64,000 nucleotides of DNA from CANLBN01 sp034111645. Its GTDB lineage: Bacteria; Pseudomonadota; Gammaproteobacteria; Pseudomonadales; Cellvibrionaceae. A program made the translations under genes and the position numbers. Below the pieces are notes generated by a model. It searched no databases and had not been told where the DNA came from. It saw only the letters and a list, made by a program, of their open reading frames with translations. Positions 63,813 to 64,000 of this stretch are shown here, one piece after another (the stretch's first letter is position 1; every line of letters begins with the position of its first letter). Location: assembly GCA_034111645.1 (NCBI GenBank), contig JAWUWW010000022.1, positions 76,270 through 140,269 of the forward strand. Direction: 5' to 3'.

Positions 63813-63882
63813 GGTCTGTAAACACCCGATGATTTATAATGATTTCACCACAAAATACGATAAACATAAGGTGAAACAGACC
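63813..63882 (+). promoter_or_regulatory. Leader inverted repeats covering the transposase ribosome-binding site
   Basis: GGTCTGT (63813-63819) can pair with ACAGACC (63876-63882), and TTTCACC (63843-63849) with GGTGAAA (63870-63876). The two stems stack into one imperfect hairpin that ends directly before the ATG and includes the AAGGTG ribosome-binding site. In a readthrough transcript this would hide the start, a known way for insertion sequences to limit transposase synthesis. Confidence 0.55.
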
Positions 63883-64000
63883 ATGGCACATTGTAATACG
63901 ATTCTCTCACAAATACTAAAACTTGTACCGAGACATGAATTTGAAACCCTTGCAAAGCACCACCATTCTGGCCGCAACTTTCGGACAGCCTCTAGATGGT
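63883..64000 (+). CDS. IS4-family transposase, N-terminal fragment
   Basis: The first 39 codons are visible. They read MAHCNTILSQILKLVPRHEF and continue to Thr-Ala-Ser-Arg-Trp, the characteristic N-terminal (DUF4372) domain of one IS4 transposase subgroup. The catalytic DDE core would lie outside the window, so intactness cannot be judged. AAGGTG lies 9 bases before the ATG inside a hairpin. Confidence 0.88.
   Translation, partial: MAHCNTILSQILKLVPRHEFETLAKHHHSGRNFRTASRW

Larger units (their letters stand above)
63781..64000 (+). mobile_element. Left end of an IS4-family insertion sequence, truncated by window edge
   Basis: A transposase gene starts at 63883 and runs off the window. Its left inverted repeat should lie just downstream of the cyclase gene; the exact boundary is not visible, but CACTGCTGTCCCGTTAAC at 63782-63799 is a good candidate for the IS end. 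No right end or target duplication is in the window. The element is oriented so that its transposase is read in the same direction as the cyclase gene. Confidence 0.75.

Noticed and set aside
1..64000. CRISPR arrays, prophage, toxin-antitoxin or restriction genes
   Set aside because: No regularly spaced repeat arrays, phage structural genes, small toxin pairs or methylase/endonuclease genes were seen on either strand; the only direct repeats are those listed.

Overview
The window is chromosomal DNA of a low-GC gammaproteobacterium, most likely marine and related to Pseudomonadales/Cellvibrionales. The evidence is a Na+-pumping NADH:quinone reductase gene (nqrA) at the left edge, followed by the block gap – mfd – csiV – methylthioinosine phosphorylase – mscS – nagZ – lexA – sulA – DUF6586 – topA, an order I know from Pseudomonas. 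Intergenic DNA is very AT-rich. No phage, CRISPR array or plasmid functions are visible. One IS4-type insertion sequence begins at the right edge and runs out of the window.

Layout. 1-16012: respiration, glycolysis, transcription-coupled repair, SOS control and topoisomerase I. 16013-24519: a possible small RNA locus, two conserved unknown genes, soluble lytic transglycosylase, CheV, an EAL-HDOD signalling protein, a glutaredoxin-like protein and a DUF5610-type protein. 24616-28127: a translationally coupled pair, transglutaminase-like plus circularly permuted ATP-grasp/alpha-E protein, belonging to a little-understood predicted peptide-ligase system. 28289-37391: an RraA-type aldolase, ferredoxin-NADP reductase behind a Fur-box-like site, and a minus-strand set of LysR regulator, DUF1445/D-glutamate-cyclase-like protein, TRAP transporter (DctP, DctQ, DctM) and 5-oxoprolinase PxpA-PxpB-PxpC. 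37672-40550: DUF3301, small cytochrome c, short-chain dehydrogenase, an unknown protein and a tandem universal stress protein. 40834-46378: RND efflux pump with its membrane fusion protein, and a Ca2+/Na+ antiporter. 46465-47046: one intact tRNA-Arg flanked by tRNA-derived fragments. 47145-63763: ppsA and divergent ppsR, a TPR lipoprotein-like or periplasmic protein, a renalase-like oxidoreductase, uvrB, rlmKL, pyrD, an AddA-like helicase-nuclease without an adjacent partner, and a membrane adenylate cyclase with TPRs.

How the genes work together. The most coherent accessory unit is the TRAP/DUF1445/Pxp cluster, which reads as uptake and opening of 5-oxoproline (pyroglutamate), possibly with conversion of D-glutamate to 5-oxo-D-proline first. 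ppsA/ppsR is the usual gluconeogenic enzyme with its kinase/phosphatase. lexA-sulA is an SOS operon behind two overlapping imperfect LexA boxes. A recurring local feature is that terminator hairpins overlap the stop codons of convergent genes (gap, the phosphorylase, DUF6586, slt), which fits compact intergenic spacing.

Limits: all family names come from reading the sequences and from memory; no searches were run. Transmembrane counts and start codons are estimates.
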